Shown: positions 26,377 to 36,600 of the stretch, one piece after another | How the letters are laid out: each line of letters opens with the position of its first letter | How positions within the stretch are numbered: the stretch's first letter is position 1 | Source of the DNA: Streptomyces melanogenes | Lineage (GTDB): Bacteria > Actinomycetota > Actinomycetes > Streptomycetales > Streptomycetaceae | Length of the DNA stretch: 64,000 nucleotides | Reading direction: 5' to 3' | NCBI RefSeq assembly: GCF_014649795.1 | Contig: NZ_BMTS01000007.1 | Span: 1 to 64,000, forward strand | Made by a program: the position numbers and the translations under genes | Notes under the pieces: model-generated | Told to the model about the DNA's origin: nothing | Database searches by the model: none | Seen by the model: the letters and a program-made list of their open reading frames with translations, nothing else

Positions 26377-26934
26377 TCAGAACGTCCACCTTGTATGGGT
26401 GTACGTTCCGTCGTCCCGGCCGAAGCCGTACGCCGTCGCCGGGGCCACCGCGAACACGACGGCGTCGCCCTTGCGGAACGCGTCCCCGAGGCCGTGGAAG
26501 GGACCCTTGGGCGAGGTGATGTGCGCCCCGTACTTCGCCTCGTACGCCCCGATGACCTGCTCCATTACCACCGGATCGGTAAGTTGCTCCGCCCTGCCCT
26601 CGACCACCAGGTCGAGGCCCTGGGTGAGTGAGTTCCCTCCGGTGGTCAGCGCGCAGTGGGCGTCGTGCGCGAGGTTCCGCGCCTTCTGCTCGCCCGCGCC
26701 GGTGGAGAAGTACAGCCTGCCGTCGTGCCAGGCGGCGAGCACGGGAGTGACGTGCAGCCGGCCGTCGGGCCGTACCGTGGACACCCAGAAGATCTCGGCG
26801 GCCGCCAGCTGCCGCAGGGCCTGGGCCCATTCGGTGGCGGTGACCTCCCCGGCCCCCGGGCGGGGGTTGAGCGCGGAGCTGTACCGGGCGTCGAGTTCGG
26901 TCGTGGGCCCTTCGGCGGGGTCCTGTGTGGGCAT
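26377..26934 (-). CDS. Pyridoxamine 5'-phosphate oxidase-fold flavin protein
   Basis: This 185-residue protein has the split-barrel PPOX fold: an N-terminal helix (EWAQALRQLAAAEIFWVSTV) followed by the RPDGRLHVTPVLAAWHDGRLYFSTG block and RNLAHDAHCALTTGG, which in relatives binds FMN or F420 phosphate. It is similar to the F420/FMN-dependent PPOX-like proteins of actinobacteria that reduce small metabolites. GGAAGGAGA lies just before the ATG. It is near the end of the NRPS operon but on its own, 87 bp after the last gene, so it could be part of that transcript. Cofactor and substrate are unknown. Confidence 0.85.
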   Translation of the reverse strand: MPTQDPAEGPTTELDARYSSALNPRPGAGEVTATEWAQALRQLAAAEIFWVSTVRPDGRLHVTPVLAAWHDGRLYFSTGAGEQKARNLAHDAHCALTTGGNSLTQGLDLVVEGRAEQLTDPVVMEQVIGAYEAKYGAHITSPKGPFHGLGDAFRKGDAVVFAVAPATAYGFGRDDGTYTHTRWTF

Positions 26935-27021
26935 GGGGATCTCCTTCCTCTACCCCCATAACGACCGGCTTCCGGTATCGAAATCATCGGTGCGAGTGAG
27001 CCTCCGGACCCTGACATACCG

Positions 27022-29946
27022 TCAAGCGTCGTCCCCCGTCATGCCGTCGATCATCTCGGCCAGTACGGTCCGCCGGTCCTCGCCCGGATTCGCCCGCAGC
27101 GGACGGGCCAGGCGGCGGCTGTCGTAGTGCCAGCGGTGGTCGAGATCTCGCGGGACGGCGTCGGTCTCGCGAACCTCGCCTCGGGTGCCGAGCAGTTCCG
27201 TGAGGTCGTGGGCGAGGGCGTGCCAGGACACATGGCCGCTCACGGCGTTGGCGACGCCGTGGACGGGGCGGTCCAGGCACTCGGTCACCGCGCGAGCCAG
27301 GGCGGCCGCGTGGACCCAGGCCGCTCCGTACCAAGGGTGTCCGCCGGTGCCGGGTCGGGGCAGCTCGATCGGCTCGCCTCGGCGGGCGGCCTGGTACAGC
27401 GTGCCGAGGGCGCCCCAGCGCAGCTGTTCGCGCAGCCGCTCGTGCGCGCCCCACACGATCGGGGAGCGCACGGCACTCGCCCCGCCGCGTCCGTCGGTGC
27501 CCGCCGCGCGCAGCACCATGGCCTCGCAGTCGAGTTTGGCCATGCCGTACGGGCTGACGGGCTCGCAGGGCGGTGACTCCTCCACGACCTGGTCCGCGTG
27601 GGGGTGTCCGTAGGCGTCGACGCTGCTGACGAAGACGAACGGTCCACGGCTCCAGGCGTCGACCATCGCCTCCATGGCCGCCAGGTCCACTTCTGGACGG
27701 GTGAAGGTGCAGGCGGCGTGGATGACCGCGTCCGCTTCCCTGACGGCGTCGCGTAGTCCGGCCAGGTCGGTGAGGTCGCCCGCGACGACGTCGACGCCCT
27801 CGGTGGCGATCAGATGGGCGGACTCGGGCCGGGCCAGGGCCAGCACGGGATGGCCCTGGGCGGCCAGCTCCCGCACGATGAACGCGCCGACGCCGCCGGT
27901 CGCGCCGGTGACCAGCACCGTGCCCGGACGAACGGTCCGGGACCGGGCGTGCTTGCTGGTGGTCCGCGCGGCGGTCTGCTGGGCCGCCCGCTCGTCGAGG
28001 AGCGCGGTGAGCGCCCGGGGCGTACGGGCCTGGAGCACATCGAGTCCCGTGAGCGGCAGGCCGAGCCCGGTGCGCAGGCGTTCGGCGAGCTGCACGGCGA
28101 CGAGGGAGTGGCCGCCGAGGGCGAAGAAGTCGTCGTCGGGCGACGGCGTGAGGCCGAGCAGCGAGGCGAAGCCCTCGGCGACGGCCCCGGCTCGCGGACT
28201 GGAAGGGCCGCTCGGCGCGGGAGGCCCGGGCAGCCCGGCGGTGTCGAGGGCCCCGGCGGCCGTCTCGGGCAGCGCGTCCAGCAGCGTGACCGCGGCGGGC
28301 ACGGACTCGGGCGCGAGCGAGCGGCGCAGCAGACCGAGCAGTTCGTTGCCGGACGGGCCGGCGCTGTCGTGGAGGACGGCGTAGGCAACGGGCGGCCCCT
28401 GGACGGGCCGGACGACGAGGGCGTCAGCGACCTGCGGGTGGGCGCGCAGGGCGTGGGCCGCCGGGTGGTCGGCGCCGTCCGGGGTGCTGTCTCCGGTGGC
28501 GGAAGGACGGGGCGGTGTGCCGAGGCCCGGCAGCTTGCTCAGCGCGAGCTCCGGGCCGGCCGCCGCCGCTTCGAGCAGGGCGGCGTAGTCCCGTACGGTC
28601 GCCTGTGCCGCCGCGTCGTCCAGCGTGCTCGGGTCGAACTGGACCAGCGCCGTGGGATGTTCGGCGTCGCCGAGGTCGAGGCCGTAGGACAGGGCGAACT
28701 TCGCGCCGCCGGTGGGCACGTCGACGTACTCGGCCGAGGTGCCGGGCAGTCGGAGCACCGTGGGCTCGCCCAGCACGTCGGAGGTGACGCGGACCAGTGC
28801 GGTGCCGTCGGCGCCGCGCGCCGTGGCGCCGAGACGTTCCAGGACGAGGTCGAAGGGGAGGTGCCGGTGGCGCTGGGCCTCCAGGAGCGCGTCGCGTACG
28901 CGGTGCAGCAGCTCGGTGAACGACGGGTCGTTGGACGCGTCGACGCGCACGGGCAGCGTGTTGACGCACAGGCCGACCAGGCCGCGCATGGCGGTGCCAC
29001 TGCGGTGGGTGCCCGCCACGCCGATGACGAGGTCGTCGTCGCCGGTGAGGCGGTGCAGCGCGGCGAAGGCAGCGGTGAGCGACACCGCGAACAGCGTGGC
29101 GCGCTGCTCGGCTCCCAGCGCCCGCAGGCCGTGGGGCAGCGCGGACGGCAGAGGCACGGTGTGCACGGCCGCCGACGGGTTGGTGGAGCGCGACGCGGCC
29201 GGCAGGGGCAGGCGGGGCGGGGTGGCGTCGGCCAGCAGGCCGCTCCAGCGGTCCAGTTCCGGCTGGAGACGGGCGATCTCGTCGTGCTCGCGGCGCGCGT
29301 AGTCGGCGTACTGCGGCGGTACGGCGAGGACGCGGCCGCCGGAGCCGTCGACGGCCGCGGTGTACAGAGCGGCGAGTTCGTCGGCCAGGGTCTCCAGCGA
29401 GCCGCCGTCGACGGCTATGTGATGGAACGTCAGCAGTACGGTGTGGTCCTGCGGCCCGTGGCGCAGGACGCGGGCGCGTACCGCCTCGCCTGCCGCGAGG
29501 TCGAACGGCCGGGCCGCCTCCTCCCGCAGCAGCGCCGGAGCGTTCGCCGGGGCGGTGTCGACGACCGGCACGGCCACGGTGTTCGGGGCCGGGAGCGCTT
29601 CCTGGAACGGCTCGCCGTCCTGGTCGGCGTAGCAGGTACGCAGGATCGTGTGCCGGGCGACCAGCGAGGTCAGGGCGGTGGCGAGCGCGGCCGGGTCGAA
29701 CGGGCCGCGCACCCGGGTGGCGAAGGGCACGTGGTACGAGTCGCCCGCGCCGCCGAGGCGTTCCATCAGCCACATGCGGCGCTGGGCCCGGGACAAGGGG
29801 ACGCGGCCGGACTGGGCGGCATCGCGCACCGCCTGCCCGCTGGTGTCCGGGGCGCGGCGAGCGGCGGTGGTGCGGGCCCGGCGCAGCAGTTCCTGCTGGA
29901 GCCGCTGCTGTTCGGCTCGCGCCGTGGAGTCGGCGTCAGTGGACAT
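27022..29946 (-). CDS. NRPS termination module: C - (A remnant) - T - extended SDR
   Basis: This 974-residue protein starts at ATG 29946, overlapping the end of the preceding gene by 11 bp. Domains: a condensation domain (about 30-480) with intact HHIAVDG at about 175 and GLCVNTLPVR; a short stretch (about 495-575) that matches only the C-terminal subdomain of an adenylation domain (QVADALVVRP, then VTLLDALPETAAG), with the catalytic lysine motif G-K-x-D lost; a carrier domain whose Ser is in FFALGGHSLVA (about 610); and an NAD(P)-binding extended-SDR domain (about 680-974) with GATGGVGAFI, SSVDAY and the catalytic YGMAK. There is no A core, so the carrier must be loaded by another A domain or the substrate handed over. 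The SDR domain takes the place of a thioesterase and may reduce or modify the thioester on release. Last gene of the operon. Confidence 0.88.
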   Translation of the reverse strand: MSTDADSTARAEQQRLQQELLRRARTTAARRAPDTSGQAVRDAAQSGRVPLSRAQRRMWLMERLGGAGDSYHVPFATRVRGPFDPAALATALTSLVARHTILRTCYADQDGEPFQEALPAPNTVAVPVVDTAPANAPALLREEAARPFDLAAGEAVRARVLRHGPQDHTVLLTFHHIAVDGGSLETLADELAALYTAAVDGSGGRVLAVPPQYADYARREHDEIARLQPELDRWSGLLADATPPRLPLPAASRSTNPSAAVHTVPLPSALPHGLRALGAEQRATLFAVSLTAAFAALHRLTGDDDLVIGVAGTHRSGTAMRGLVGLCVNTLPVRVDASNDPSFTELLHRVRDALLEAQRHRHLPFDLVLERLGATARGADGTALVRVTSDVLGEPTVLRLPGTSAEYVDVPTGGAKFALSYGLDLGDAEHPTALVQFDPSTLDDAAAQATVRDYAALLEAAAAGPELALSKLPGLGTPPRPSATGDSTPDGADHPAAHALRAHPQVADALVVRPVQGPPVAYAVLHDSAGPSGNELLGLLRRSLAPESVPAAVTLLDALPETAAGALDTAGLPGPPAPSGPSSPRAGAVAEGFASLLGLTPSPDDDFFALGGHSLVAVQLAERLRTGLGLPLTGLDVLQARTPRALTALLDERAAQQTAARTTSKHARSRTVRPGTVLVTGATGGVGAFIVRELAAQGHPVLALARPESAHLIATEGVDVVAGDLTDLAGLRDAVREADAVIHAACTFTRPEVDLAAMEAMVDAWSRGPFVFVSSVDAYGHPHADQVVEESPPCEPVSPYGMAKLDCEAMVLRAAGTDGRGGASAVRSPIVWGAHERLREQLRWGALGTLYQAARRGEPIELPRPGTGGHPWYGAAWVHAAALARAVTECLDRPVHGVANAVSGHVSWHALAHDLTELLGTRGEVRETDAVPRDLDHRWHYDSRRLARPLRANPGEDRRTVLAEMIDGMTGDDA

Positions 29947-31783
29947 CGCTGTGCTCCGGGGTCTGGGGGTGGAGGTCGCTGTGGGCGGCCAGCAGGGCAC
30001 GTTCGATGAGGGAGGCCTGGGCGGCGACGGTCGGGGCGGCGAGGAAGTCGGCGAGGGCGAGCTCGACGCCGAGTTCCTCGCGCAGGTCGTCGGTGACGGC
30101 GAGGGCGAGCAGGGAGTGGCCGCCCAGGGCGAGGAAGTCGGCGTCGCCGTGGGTGACCTCGTTGCCCAGGGCCCGGCTCCACACCTCGGCGACGGCCTGC
30201 TCCAGCGGGCTCATCGCCGGGGCGGGCGTGGCGGGCGCGTCCTGGGTGGTGGCCTGGGCGCGGTCGGCCAGCGCGCGCCGGTCGACCTTGCCGGACGGGG
30301 TCAGGGGCAGATGCTCCACCAGGGTGATGGCGTCGGGCACCAGATGGGCGGGCAGGACGGCGGTGAGCCGCTCGCGCAGCGCCGAGGCGGCGGGTACCGG
30401 CCCGGGCGCGGCCACCACGTACGCCACCAGGCGCGCCTCGGGCGTGCCCCTGCCGTCGACCGTGACAGCCGTGTCGTCCACGTCCGGCTGCTGGCGCAGT
30501 ACGTGTTCGACCTCGGCGGGTTCGATGCGGAACCCGCGGACCTTGACCTGGTCGTCGTTGCGGCCGTGGAAGTCCAGGACGCCGTCGTGGCGGGCGGAGA
30601 CGATGTCGCCCGTGCGGTAGAGGCGTCCGGCGGTGGGGTGGTCGACGAACCGCTCGGCGGTGAGCTGGGGTTGGCCCGTGTAGCCGTGGGCGAGCCGGGT
30701 GCCGCCGACCCACAGTTCGCCCCGGTCGCCGTCGGGGACCGGGTTGCCGTCGGCGTCCAGGACGTGGACGGTGGCCCCGGCGATGGGGCGGCCGATCGGC
30801 AGCGGCGCGTCGCAGTCGTGCTCGGTCACGGTGTGGGCGGTGGCGAAGGTGGTGGTCTCGGTGGGCCCGTAGCCGTTGACGAGCTCCAGCCAGGGGAAGG
30901 CGGTCAGCACGTCGCGGGCGTGGGTCGCGGCCATGGCCTCGCCGCCCACGATGACCGAGCGGAGCTGGGCGAAGACGCGGGAGCGGCGGGCGGCGAGCTG
31001 GTGGAAGAGCGCCGTGGTGAAGAACGCCACCGTCACACCGTGGCGTTCGACGTGGCGGGCCAGGTCCTCCAGGGAGGGCCGCGGCACGGTGCACACGACG
31101 ACCGCGGCGCCGTTGGCGAGCGCGGCCCACACCTCGAAGGTCGAGGCGTCGAAGGTCATGGGGGAGTGGAACAGGACGCGGTCGCGGGCCGTGACGGTGA
31201 GGTAGTCCGGTGCGGTGACCAGTTCGGCGATCGCCCGGTGCCCGATGGTGACGCCCTTGGGACGGCCGGTGGAGCCGGAGGTGAACATGATGAAGGCCGG
31301 GCCGTCCGGGGCGGCAGCACCCAGCGGCGGGCCGCTGACCAGGGGCTCTTCGGGCAGGGCCAGGACGGGTCCGATGAGCGCGGCCGCGTCAAGCAGCTTG
31401 GCGTCGCCGACGGTGAGCGTGACGCCCGCCTCGGCGATCATCGCTTCGGTACGGGGCCGGGGCTGCGCGGGGTCGAGCGGTACGCACACGGCTCCCGCCC
31501 ACCACAGCGCGAGCTGCGCGACGACCGTGCGGGCGGAGCGGGTGGTCAGCAGCGCCACCCGGTCGCCGGGCGCCACCTGGTGCTCGCGCAGGCGCGCGGC
31601 GAGGGCACGGCCGGCCCGGTCGAGCTGGTGGTACGTGAGGGTGGTGTCGCCGTCCACGACGGCCAGGGCGTCGGGGGTGCGTTCGGCGTGCCGGGCCACG
31701 AGGTCCGGCAGCGCCGTCGGGTACGCCGGGGGTTCGGCGTGCGGGGCGGCGGGGGAGCCGGGCTGAGGCGTGGTGGGTGTCAT
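29936..31783 (-). CDS. NRPS adenylation-carrier (A-T) protein, valine-like code
   Basis: The 615-residue protein has a complete adenylation domain and one carrier domain. The A core has FTSGSTGRPKG (about 174), NGYGPTETTTF (A5), YRTGDIV (A7) and PSGKVDRRAL (A10 lysine, about 500). The carrier Ser sits in FLALGGHSLLA at about 556. Manual alignment to GrsA PheA gives the pocket residues D-A-F-F-I-G-G-T-F, close to published valine codes (D-A-F-W-I-G-G-T-F), so a branched aliphatic amino acid is likely. There is no condensation domain in this protein; the one in the next gene, or the stand-alone one, must make the bond. It starts one base after the preceding gene's stop. Confidence 0.88.
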   Translation of the reverse strand: MTPTTPQPGSPAAPHAEPPAYPTALPDLVARHAERTPDALAVVDGDTTLTYHQLDRAGRALAARLREHQVAPGDRVALLTTRSARTVVAQLALWWAGAVCVPLDPAQPRPRTEAMIAEAGVTLTVGDAKLLDAAALIGPVLALPEEPLVSGPPLGAAAPDGPAFIMFTSGSTGRPKGVTIGHRAIAELVTAPDYLTVTARDRVLFHSPMTFDASTFEVWAALANGAAVVVCTVPRPSLEDLARHVERHGVTVAFFTTALFHQLAARRSRVFAQLRSVIVGGEAMAATHARDVLTAFPWLELVNGYGPTETTTFATAHTVTEHDCDAPLPIGRPIAGATVHVLDADGNPVPDGDRGELWVGGTRLAHGYTGQPQLTAERFVDHPTAGRLYRTGDIVSARHDGVLDFHGRNDDQVKVRGFRIEPAEVEHVLRQQPDVDDTAVTVDGRGTPEARLVAYVVAAPGPVPAASALRERLTAVLPAHLVPDAITLVEHLPLTPSGKVDRRALADRAQATTQDAPATPAPAMSPLEQAVAEVWSRALGNEVTHGDADFLALGGHSLLALAVTDDLREELGVELALADFLAAPTVAAQASLIERALLAAHSDLHPQTPEHSDVH

Positions 31784-31784
31784 G

Positions 31785-33650
31785 TCAGGCTCCTGCCGGT
31801 CGCGGGGTCTGGCGCTGGTCGAGGACGGCGGCGAAGGCGCGCAGGTCGGTGCTGCGCAGCAGTTCGTGGGCGCGCGGGCGGATACCGGTCTCGCGCTCGA
31901 CGACCGCGAGCAGCCGTGCGGCGACGACGGAGGTGCCGCCGATGTCGGTGAAGTTGTCGCCGAGTACGGTCGCGGGCCGCCCGAGGAGTTCGCGTACGGT
32001 CGCCAGGACGAGGCGTTCGCCAGGGCTGGCGTCGGTCAGGTCGTCCGCGCGGGCCGCAGGCACTTCGGGGGCGTGGGTGGCGAGGGCGGCCCGGTCCACC
32101 TTGCCGTTGGCGTCGAGCGGGTAGGCGTCGACGAGGTGCACGGCGGCGGGGACGGCCTGCTCGGGAAGCCAGGCGCGGACCGCGGCGAGCAGATCACCGG
32201 GCGTGGGTGTCGTACCCTCGGCGGGCTTGACGTACGCGAGGAGACGGGCGAAGCCGGAGTCGTCGCGCTGCGCGGTGACCACCGCGGTGCGCACCCGGGC
32301 GTCCTGCTCGAAGGCGGCCTCCACCTCGCCGAGTTCGATCCGCACCCCGCTGATCTTGACCTGGTTGTCGAGGCGGCCCAGGAACTCCAGGCTGCCGTCG
32401 GCGCCCATGCGGACCCGGTCGCCGGTGCGGTACAGGCGGGCGACGCCGTCCAGCGCCGGATGCTCGGGCGGGGCGGTGAAGCGCCGCGCGGTCAGTTCCG
32501 GGTCGAGGTAGCCGAGCGCCAGGCAGTGGCCGCCGATGCGCAGTTCGCCGTCCTGCCCACGGGCGACGGGTAGCCCGTCGTCGTCGGTGACGACGACGGT
32601 GACACCCGGCAGCGGGGTGCCGATCGGCGGCGGGGTCATGTCGCCCGCAGCGGTGCCACGCATCGCGTACGTGGTGGTGACGACGGTGGCTTCGGCCGGA
32701 CCGTAGGCGTTGTGGACGGTGGCCGTGACGTCCGGGCCGGGGCGGCGGCGCATGCGGTCGCCGCCGACCACCAGGTGACGCAGCTTCAGGTCCTTGGGCC
32801 AGGGCCGGTCCAGGAGCGGTTCGACGGTCGGGGTCGCCGCCACGCAGACGGTGACGGCGGCATCGCGCCACCAGTCGGTGAGCACGCCTGCGTCCCAGCG
32901 GGTGTCGTCCGGGGCCGGGACCAGGGCGGCACCGGAGGTCAGCCCGGCCCACAGCTCCAGCAGGTGCGGGTCGAAGGCGACGCCGATGAGCAGGGACTGC
33001 CGGTCGCCGGGCGCCAGGCCGGTGGCCGCCCGGTACCAGTCGAGGGCCACGGACAGCGAGGCCTCGGCCACGGCAACCGCCTTGGGGCGGCCGGTGGACC
33101 CGGAGGTGAGGACGGCGTACAGGGCGTCCTCGGGCGCCCGTCGTGCCCCCTGCGGGCGGTCGGCGAACGCGGCCACCGCGCCGGCGGGGGCGTTCACGCC
33201 GTCGGTGGGCAGCGGCAGCGGGGTGTGCTCCCCGTCGCGGTGGGCCGCGGGCAGGACAGCGGGGTCACCGATGAGGCAGGCCACGTCGAGGTCCTCGGTG
33301 ACGGCCTGGATGCGGCGCTCGCCGGGGCGCGGGCCCAGCGGCAGGTAGACGGCGCCGATCCGGGCGAGCGCGACGGCGGTCACCACCAGGGCGGTGGAAC
33401 GGTCGAGGCAGACACCGACCAGGTCCCCGGGCCGTACGCGCTCGCGCAGGGTGGCGGCGACGCGCTCGGCGGCGGTGGAGAGGTCCTCGTACGTCCAGGT
33501 CCGGGCGCCGTCGATGACGGCGGGGGCCTGCGGAGAGAGCCGGACCCGGTCCTCGAAGCGGGCGACGACGGTGGTCGGCTCCGCGGCGGTGCCGTGGGCG
33601 ACGCTCACCACCGTGCGGGTGGTGTCGGCGGGGGAAGGGGGCTGGATCAT
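31785..33650 (-). CDS. NRPS adenylation-carrier (A-T) protein
   Basis: This 621-residue protein has a complete A domain: LTSGSTGRPKAV (A3, about 187), NAYGPAEATV (A5), YRTGDRV (A7) and NGKVDRAAL (A10). A carrier domain with Ser in FTDIGGTSVVA (about 565) completes it. The pocket residues read by eye are D-P-L-V-V-G-A-V-V. I know no published code that this matches, so the substrate is not predicted. It shares one base (TGATG) with the preceding gene's stop, an arrangement that couples translation. The alternative GTG one codon upstream is inside that gene. Confidence 0.87.
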   Translation of the reverse strand: MIQPPSPADTTRTVVSVAHGTAAEPTTVVARFEDRVRLSPQAPAVIDGARTWTYEDLSTAAERVAATLRERVRPGDLVGVCLDRSTALVVTAVALARIGAVYLPLGPRPGERRIQAVTEDLDVACLIGDPAVLPAAHRDGEHTPLPLPTDGVNAPAGAVAAFADRPQGARRAPEDALYAVLTSGSTGRPKAVAVAEASLSVALDWYRAATGLAPGDRQSLLIGVAFDPHLLELWAGLTSGAALVPAPDDTRWDAGVLTDWWRDAAVTVCVAATPTVEPLLDRPWPKDLKLRHLVVGGDRMRRRPGPDVTATVHNAYGPAEATVVTTTYAMRGTAAGDMTPPPIGTPLPGVTVVVTDDDGLPVARGQDGELRIGGHCLALGYLDPELTARRFTAPPEHPALDGVARLYRTGDRVRMGADGSLEFLGRLDNQVKISGVRIELGEVEAAFEQDARVRTAVVTAQRDDSGFARLLAYVKPAEGTTPTPGDLLAAVRAWLPEQAVPAAVHLVDAYPLDANGKVDRAALATHAPEVPAARADDLTDASPGERLVLATVRELLGRPATVLGDNFTDIGGTSVVAARLLAVVERETGIRPRAHELLRSTDLRAFAAVLDQRQTPRPAGA

Positions 33651-36600
33651 CACGACTCCGTGGAGGCAGGGGCGGTGGCGGCGAGGGCGTCGGCCTGGTC
33701 GGCGAGCACCGGGTTGCGGAAGAGCACCTTCAGCGGCGGGCGCGTGCCCAGGTGGGGCTCCAGCCAGGCCGCGAGCTCGGCGGCCAGCAGTGAGTGGCCC
33801 CCGATGTGGAAGAAGTGGGAGCCGACGTCGAAGCGGCTGTGGCCGAGCACCTCGCGCCAGCCCTCGGTGAGGAGCGCGGTCATCGGGTCGTCCGGGACGG
33901 CCGTGTGCTCCGTCTCGGCCTCGGGTGCCGTCGGGGCCATGGGGTCGAGTGCGGCGGCGCGCCGGGCCAGGGCCGTCCGGTCCGGCTTGCCGCCGGCGAG
34001 GGTCGGCATCGACTCCAGCCGTGCCCACCGGGCGGGCACCAGGGGCCCGGGCAGTCGGCGGCTCAACTCGGTGTGCAGGGCCTTCTCGTCGACGTCGGCC
34101 AGGTCGGCGCCGTCCTCGAAGAAGCCGACGAGCCGGGGCGCGGCCGGGCCCTCGCGGTCCAGGACGACGGCGCAGGAGCGGCCGCCGAGCGCCGCGGACG
34201 CCGCCGCCTCGATCTCCTCCAGCTCGATGCGGTGACCGCGCAGCTTGACCTGGTTGTCGCGCCGCCCCAGGAAGTACAGCAGGCCGTCCAGGCCGCGGTA
34301 GCCGAGGTCGCCGGTGAGGTAGACGCGCTCCCCGCCGAGCGCGTCCACGGCGATGAACCGGGCGGCGGTCACCTCCGCGTTGCCGGGGTAGCCCTCGGCC
34401 AGGCCGGGGCCGGCGATGGCGAGTTCACCGACGGCGCCGGTGGGCAGCGGGCGGTGGTGCGCGTCCAGGACGTGGACGCGCTCGCCGGGCAGTTCGGTGC
34501 CCAGCGGGATCTCGGCGCCCTCGCTGAGGGCGTCGCGGGATATCTCGTGGACGGTGGAGCTGATGGCGGCTTCCGTGACGCCGTACGCGTTCAGCACGGT
34601 GGCGTCGGTGTCGGCGAGGACGCCGCGCAGACTCTCGGCGGGAAGGCGCTCGCCGCCCAGGACCAGGAGCCTGGGGGCCCAGCTCTCCTCGCGCAGCGCG
34701 GGCCGCAGCTCCTCGCGGGTGGAGAGGAAGTAGCTGGTGGGCAGGTTGGCGACGGTGACCCGGGCGGCGGCGAGCAGCTCGGCGAGCTCCGCCCCGGTGG
34801 GCACCTCGTACTCGGGCACCACCAGGCACGCCCCCGCGTGCAGGGTGGGCAGCACCTCCTCCAGCGATACGTCGAAGGACGGCTGGGCGAACATGAGGAC
34901 CCGGTCGGCGCTGGTGAGGGCGAACCGGTCGGCGGCTGCGGTCAGATGGTGCTCCAGCGCCGCACGGCCGACGGCGACCGGCTTGGGCGTGCCGGTGGAG
35001 CCGGAGGTGTGGATGACGTAGGTCGTGGCGGGCAGGACGTCGGCGGCGTGGGCGCGGGGCAGGACGGGCGCGTCGATCCGGGCGGTGGGCAGGGAGTCCG
35101 GGAGGGCCGGGCCGCCCTCGCCGGTGAGGACGAGTGCTGGGGCGAGCCGTTCGAGCAGCAGGGCGGTACGGGCCGGCGGATCGGCGGGCGACAGCGGGCA
35201 GTAGACGGCGCCGGTGCGCAGACAGGCCAGCAGGGCGACGACCGAGTCGGCTCCCCGGGGCAGGACGACGGCCACCGGCCGGCCCGGCGCTACCCCCGCC
35301 GCACGCAGCCGCTCGGCCAACGAGGCGACACGCTCGTCGAGTTCGCCGTACGTCACCCGGCGTGCACCGCACAGCAGCGCGGGCAGCGACGGGTGGTGGG
35401 CGGCCACCGGATCCAGCGGATCGCGCCCGGCCGGGACGGGCACGGCCTCGGTGGCCGCCTCCACCGCGGCCGGGGCGAGGTCGGCCAGCGCGGCCTCGGG
35501 AGCGTCGAGGTAGGCGCGCAGCAGGTCGAGGAAGCGGCCCGAGAGCAGCCGGGCGACGTCCTCGCCGAACAGGTCGGCGTCGTAGTCCCACACCAGCGTC
35601 ATGCCGGGCGCGCCGTGGCGCGGGGTGACTCCGCGCCGGTCGTCGGGCAGCAGCACCACGTCCAGGTCGAAGCGGGTGGTGCCGGTGTTGAACCCCTCGA
35701 AGAGCGTGATGTCCAGGCCCGGCAGGTCGATCTCGGGCAGCGGAGCGTCGTGGGCGCTGAACATGACGGAGAACAGCGGGTTGTCGGCGCCGGAGGTGTG
35801 CAGCCCGAGCGCCCGCGTCAGCTCCTGTACCGGTACGTCCTGGTGCGGCAGGGCACGGATGAGGGTGTCGGTGACGTCGTCCATGGCGTCCTGGGCCGGG
35901 GCGGTGGCGTCCAGGGACAGCGGCAGGGGGATGGTGTTGACGAACATGCCGACGGCGTCCTCGTACCCCAGGGGCCGGTTGCCGACGGCGGTGCCGATGA
36001 CCATCCGGGAGCGGCCGCTGTGGCGGCGCAGGAGTTCCGCGAACAGCCCCAGGAGCGTGGCGAAGGGGGTGAGGCCGCGCTCACGGGCGTGCTCGCGCAG
36101 CCGCTCGGCGAGGTCGGCGCCGATGGTCTGCCGCAGCTGTCCGCCGTGGTGCCTGCGACGGGCGCCGGGGCGGAGCAGGCCGGGCAGCGGCAAGTCGTGC
36201 GGCTGGTCGCGCAGTTCGGCCTGCCAGAACTCCAACGACTCCGGGGCGTAGGCGGTCTTGGCCTGGGCCTGGACGTGGTCCGCGTACGAGGAGGCGGGCG
36301 GGAGCGTGAGGGTCTCGCCCGTGACGCGGGCGCGGTAGACGCGGAAGACGTCGTCGAGCAGGATCGCGAAGGAGTGCCCGTCGTGGATCAGGTGGTGCTC
36401 GACGTGGACGAGCCGGTGGTGGTGCTCGCCGAGCCGGACGAGCGTCCAGCGGATCAGCGGTGCCTCGAAGGTGTCGAGCGGCGTCTCGGCCTCGGCGCGC
36501 AGCAGTTCCTGGAAGGCCGCCTCGGGGTCGTCCACTCCGCTGAGGTCGACGGTGTGCAGCCGGGGGCGGCACTGCTCGGCGACCCGCTGCCCCGGTACCG

